DNA of 64,000 nt from Bifidobacterium choladohabitans. Its GTDB lineage: Bacteria; Actinomycetota; Actinomycetes; Actinomycetales; Bifidobacteriaceae. The position numbers and the translations under genes were made by a program. Positions 61,724 to 64,000 of the stretch are shown here, piece by piece. Each line of letters opens with the position of its first letter. Position 1 is the stretch's first letter. The stretch lies in the NCBI RefSeq assembly GCF_016102005.1, contig NZ_JACFPL010000001.1, positions 310,001 through 374,000 on the forward strand, written 5' to 3'. The notes beneath the pieces are model-generated. The model had not been told where the DNA came from and did not search any database. It worked only from the letters and a program-made list of their open reading frames with translations.

Positions 61724-63397
61724 ATGACAGCACAGAATGCGGGCAAGCCTGCCAGCCCAGAAGATCTGATCAACGTCGACGATCTGATCGGCAGATATTA
61801 CGATTCCATCCCAGACCCTTCCACACCCTCCCAGCGGGTGTCCTTCGGCACCTCCGGGCATCGTGGCTCCGCCCTGACCACCTCCTTCAACGAGGCCCAC
61901 ATCGTGGCCATAAGCCAGGCCATAGCCGAACAGCGGACCAAGGACGGGGTCACCGGACCGCTCTACCTGGGCCGCGACACCCACGCCCTCTCCCTGCCCG
62001 CCTGGAAGACGGCCATCGAAGTCCTGACCGCAAACGGGGTACGGGTGCGCATCGATGCCAATGATGACTACACACCCACACCCACCGTATCCCAGGCCAT
62101 CCTGACGCACAATCGGGCGGCCGACGGCACCCAGCGCTTCTCCGGCAAGGACCTGGCTGACGGCATCGTGGTCACCCCCTCCCACAACCCGCCCACCGAC
62201 GGCGGATTCAAGTATGACCCGCCCACAGGTGGTCCGGCTCCGGCCGAAACCACCAACGCCATAGCGCAACGGGCCAATGAACTTCTGGGCGACTACAGGC
62301 GGGTCAAGCGTATTCCCTTTGAGGATGCCATCAAATCCGAGCTGGTGGAGCGCTTCGACTACCGGGAACACTACGTGGCCGACCTGGGCAATGTCATCGA
62401 CTTCGACCTGATCAGATCCTCCGGGGTCCGTCTGGGCATCGACCCGCTGGGCGGCGCCTCGGTCAACTACTGGCCGCTGATCAATGAAAAGTACGGACTG
62501 AACATCGGCGTCGTCAACCCGGAGGTGGATCCGACCTGGCGGTTCATGACCATCGACCACGACGGGAAGATTCGCATGGATCCCAGCTCCCCCTATGCCA
62601 TGAAAGGGCTGGTGGATCGCCTCAACGCCGGGGCCTGGGACTCCTACGATCTGGTGGGCGGCACCGATCCGGATGCCGACCGGCATGGCATCGTCTGCCC
62701 TGGGACCGGCGTCATGAACCCCAACCATTACATCGCCGTCTGCGTGGAATACCTCTTCTCCGGTAACCGACCCGGATGGCCCCAGGGCGCCGGCATCGGC
62801 AAGACCCTGGTCTCCTCCTCCCTGATCGACCGCGTGGCTGCCTCCATCGGCGCCAGGCTGATCGAGGTGCCCGTGGGATTCAAGTGGTTCGTCGACCCCC
62901 TCTTCAAGGGCGAGGTGGCCTTCGGTGGCGAGGAGAGCTCAGGGATGAGCTTCCTGCGCCGGGACGGCCGTGTGTGGACGACCGACAAGGACGGTCTGAT
63001 CCCCGACCTCCTGGCTGCCGAGATGACAGCCAAGACCGGAAAGAACCCGGCCCAGCTCCACCAGGAGCAGGTGGAGCGCTTCGGCCAGAGCTGGTACAAG
63101 CGGGTGGACACCCCGACCACCTTGGAGCAGAAGCAGAAGTTCGCCCAGCTGAACGGCGACGATGTAACGGCTTCCACCCTGGCCGGCGAGCCCATCACCG
63201 CCAAGCTGACCGAGGCCCCGGGCAATGGGGCGAAAATCGGAGGCATCAAGGTGACCACACAGAACAACTGGTTCGCCGCCCGCCCCTCCGGCACCGAGAA
63301 CATCTACAAGGTCTACGCCGAATCCTTCGTTTCACCTGAAGCCCTGGACCAGGTTCTGGACGACGCCGACCAGGTGGTCGCCAAGGCCCTGGGCTGA
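61724..63397 (+). CDS. pgm: Phosphoglucomutase (alpha-D-glucose phosphate-specific)
   Basis: 557 aa. FGTSGHRGS and [11 protein letters not shown] with the phosphoserine S153; [11 protein letters not shown] is the metal loop; RPSGTEN the phosphate-binding end. Interconverts glucose-1-P and glucose-6-P, linking GalE and glycogen to central metabolism. Start uncertain: ATG at 61724 (MTAQNAG) and ATG at 61712 are both possible. Ends at a strong hairpin. Confidence 0.95.
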   Translation: MTAQNAGKPASPEDLINVDDLIGRYYDSIPDPSTPSQRVSFGTSGHRGSALTTSFNEAHIVAISQAIAEQRTKDGVTGPLYLGRDTHALSLPAWKTAIEVLTANGVRVRIDANDDYTPTPTVSQAILTHNRAADGTQRFSGKDLADGIVVTPSHNPPTDGGFKYDPPTGGPAPAETTNAIAQRANELLGDYRRVKRIPFEDAIKSELVERFDYREHYVADLGNVIDFDLIRSSGVRLGIDPLGGASVNYWPLINEKYGLNIGVVNPEVDPTWRFMTIDHDGKIRMDPSSPYAMKGLVDRLNAGAWDSYDLVGGTDPDADRHGIVCPGTGVMNPNHYIAVCVEYLFSGNRPGWPQGAGIGKTLVSSSLIDRVAASIGARLIEVPVGFKWFVDPLFKGEVAFGGEESSGMSFLRRDGRVWTTDKDGLIPDLLAAEMTAKTGKNPAQLHQEQVERFGQSWYKRVDTPTTLEQKQKFAQLNGDDVTASTLAGEPITAKLTEAPGNGAKIGGIKVTTQNNWFAARPSGTENIYKVYAESFVSPEALDQVLDDADQVVAKALG

Positions 63398-63422
63398 ACC
63401 GCAGACAAGATCACCCGTCTTT

Positions 63423-63474
63423 CCCCCCCCCCCCGCATCAGTCATCACTGGCGCGGGGGTTCTCTATTTTTCTG
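63423..63474 (+). terminator. Terminator of pgm, with 12-C tract
   Basis: A run of twelve C (63423-63434) opens the 5' arm; CCCCCGC pairs with GCGCGGGGG, then TTCTCTATTTTT. The C run could slip but lies outside genes. Confidence 0.75.
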
Positions 63475-63476
63475 CT

Positions 63477-63482
63477 TAGACT
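63477..63482 (+). promoter_or_regulatory. Putative -10 box of RNase H gene (TAGACT)
   Basis: TAGACT ends 6 nt before the ATG at 63489. Confidence 0.4.
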
Positions 63483-63488
63483 GGAACC

Positions 63489-64000
63489 ATGACCAATGAC
63501 ACGAATCTGGTCGTCTCGACCGACGGCAGCGCACTGAGCAATCCCAACGGCCCCATGGGCTGGGCCTGGGCCGATCAGGAGGGCGGCGACGCGGATGCAG
63601 GCGGCGCCAGCAACGGCACCAATCAGATCGGCGAACTGTGCGCCGTCCTGCAGGCCCTGCGCGCCCACCCAGGCGAGCGCCCTCTGGTCATCGAAACCGA
63701 CTCACAATACGCCATCAACTGCTCCACCACCTGGGTGCCTGGGTGGAAGAAGAAGGGGTGGAAGAACTCCCAGGGAAAGCCGGTCAAGAATCGCCCGCTT
63801 ATTGAAGCCATCGACCGGGAGATCCAGGCCCGGCAGGGATCGGTCAGGTTTGTCTGGGTCAAGGGCCACGCCGGCAACACCTTCAACGAGAAAGTGGACA
63901 CTCTGGCCCGCGGCTACGCCACAGCTGCAGGCAAGGGCAACCGGGAAGGCTGTCTGCCTATCGAAGGCTGGCGTTCACTGTTGGCCTCCCCCTACGCCAA
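63489..64000 (+). CDS. rnhA: Ribonuclease HI (partial, N-terminal 170 codons)
   Basis: Frame open past the window end. RNase H fold: STDGSALSNPNGPMGWAW (first Asp), GELCAVLQAL (Glu), ETDSQYAIN (Asp), KGHAGNTFNEKVDTLAR (His loop and final Asp). Cleaves the RNA of RNA-DNA hybrids. The core is complete; a C-terminal extension begins after the last motif. Likely leaderless start. Confidence 0.9.
   Translation, partial: MTNDTNLVVSTDGSALSNPNGPMGWAWADQEGGDADAGGASNGTNQIGELCAVLQALRAHPGERPLVIETDSQYAINCSTTWVPGWKKKGWKNSQGKPVKNRPLIEAIDREIQARQGSVRFVWVKGHAGNTFNEKVDTLARGYATAAGKGNREGCLPIEGWRSLLASPYA

Overview
The window is high-GC Gram-positive DNA with dense coding, and its gene set points to Bifidobacterium or a close relative. 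The evidence is a run of actinobacterial signature genes: tilS-hpt-ftsH-folBK-DUF3180, TesB, an EttA-type ABC-F protein, DUF2530, a SenX3-like gene beside phoU, a PspC/PspC-kinase/LuxR regulator triplet, and a DUF4037-DUF4125 pair. Two tandem MenA-type prenyltransferases are unusual for a strict fermenter and would fit a lineage with some respiratory capacity, such as the bee-gut bifidobacteria. That placement is inference. No CRISPR array, rRNA, intact insertion sequence, prophage or origin was seen.

Layout. 1-8.8 kb: the start of a YkoE-like ECF transporter component, ettA, tesB, then a leftward operon tilS-hpt-ftsH-folBK-DUF3180. 8.9-16.6 kb: DacB, an ABC-2 type exporter pair, a processive GT2 glycosyltransferase coupled to an AI-2E-family membrane protein, and a divergent second GT2. 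16.6-17.7 kb: tRNA-Glu followed by an AT-rich, mostly empty island with one small foreign-looking HTH-like ORF. 17.7-23.8 kb: an FGGY sugar kinase, a VOC protein, a TetM-like GTPase, trmB and galE. 23.9-28 kb: tRNA-Asp, tRNA-Phe, the thyA-folA-PTPase operon, OsmC and a tandem universal stress protein. 28-34 kb: two secreted cell-wall hydrolases, manA, DUF2530, a SenX3-like kinase without its phosphoacceptor histidine, and phoU. 34-38.9 kb: gpmA, two menA paralogues, lysS, tRNA-Pro. 39-43.5 kb: a LacI-controlled sugar or polyol cluster (GatC-type permease, LacI, epimerase, ribokinase) with visible operators. 43.8-48.2 kb: TPR-DUF4037, DUF4125 and a membrane-anchored hydrolase. 48-52.7 kb: PspC regulatory cluster. 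52.7-64 kb: pseudo-HAD, S51 peptidase, CLC channel, YbaK-like protein, tRNA-Ser, serS, serine dehydratase, lipid kinase, pgm, and the start of RNase HI.

How the genes work together. DHFR and ThyA are intact, but the folate biosynthesis locus looks decayed: FolB and FolK motifs are degraded and folE and folP are absent from their usual place. This suggests folate is scavenged and recycled. GalE, Pgm, ManA and GpmA supply hexose and glycolytic interconversion. DacB, the NlpC/P60 and CHAP hydrolases, and the GT2 enzymes act on the envelope, with the PspC triplet as a likely envelope-stress sensor.

The strongest leads for new biology are the TPR-nucleotidyltransferase/DUF4125 pair, the histidine-less kinase next to phoU, the pseudo-HAD protein, the degraded FolBK fusion, and a recurring TANNNT -10 box placed 6-8 nt before start codons, which implies many leaderless mRNAs.
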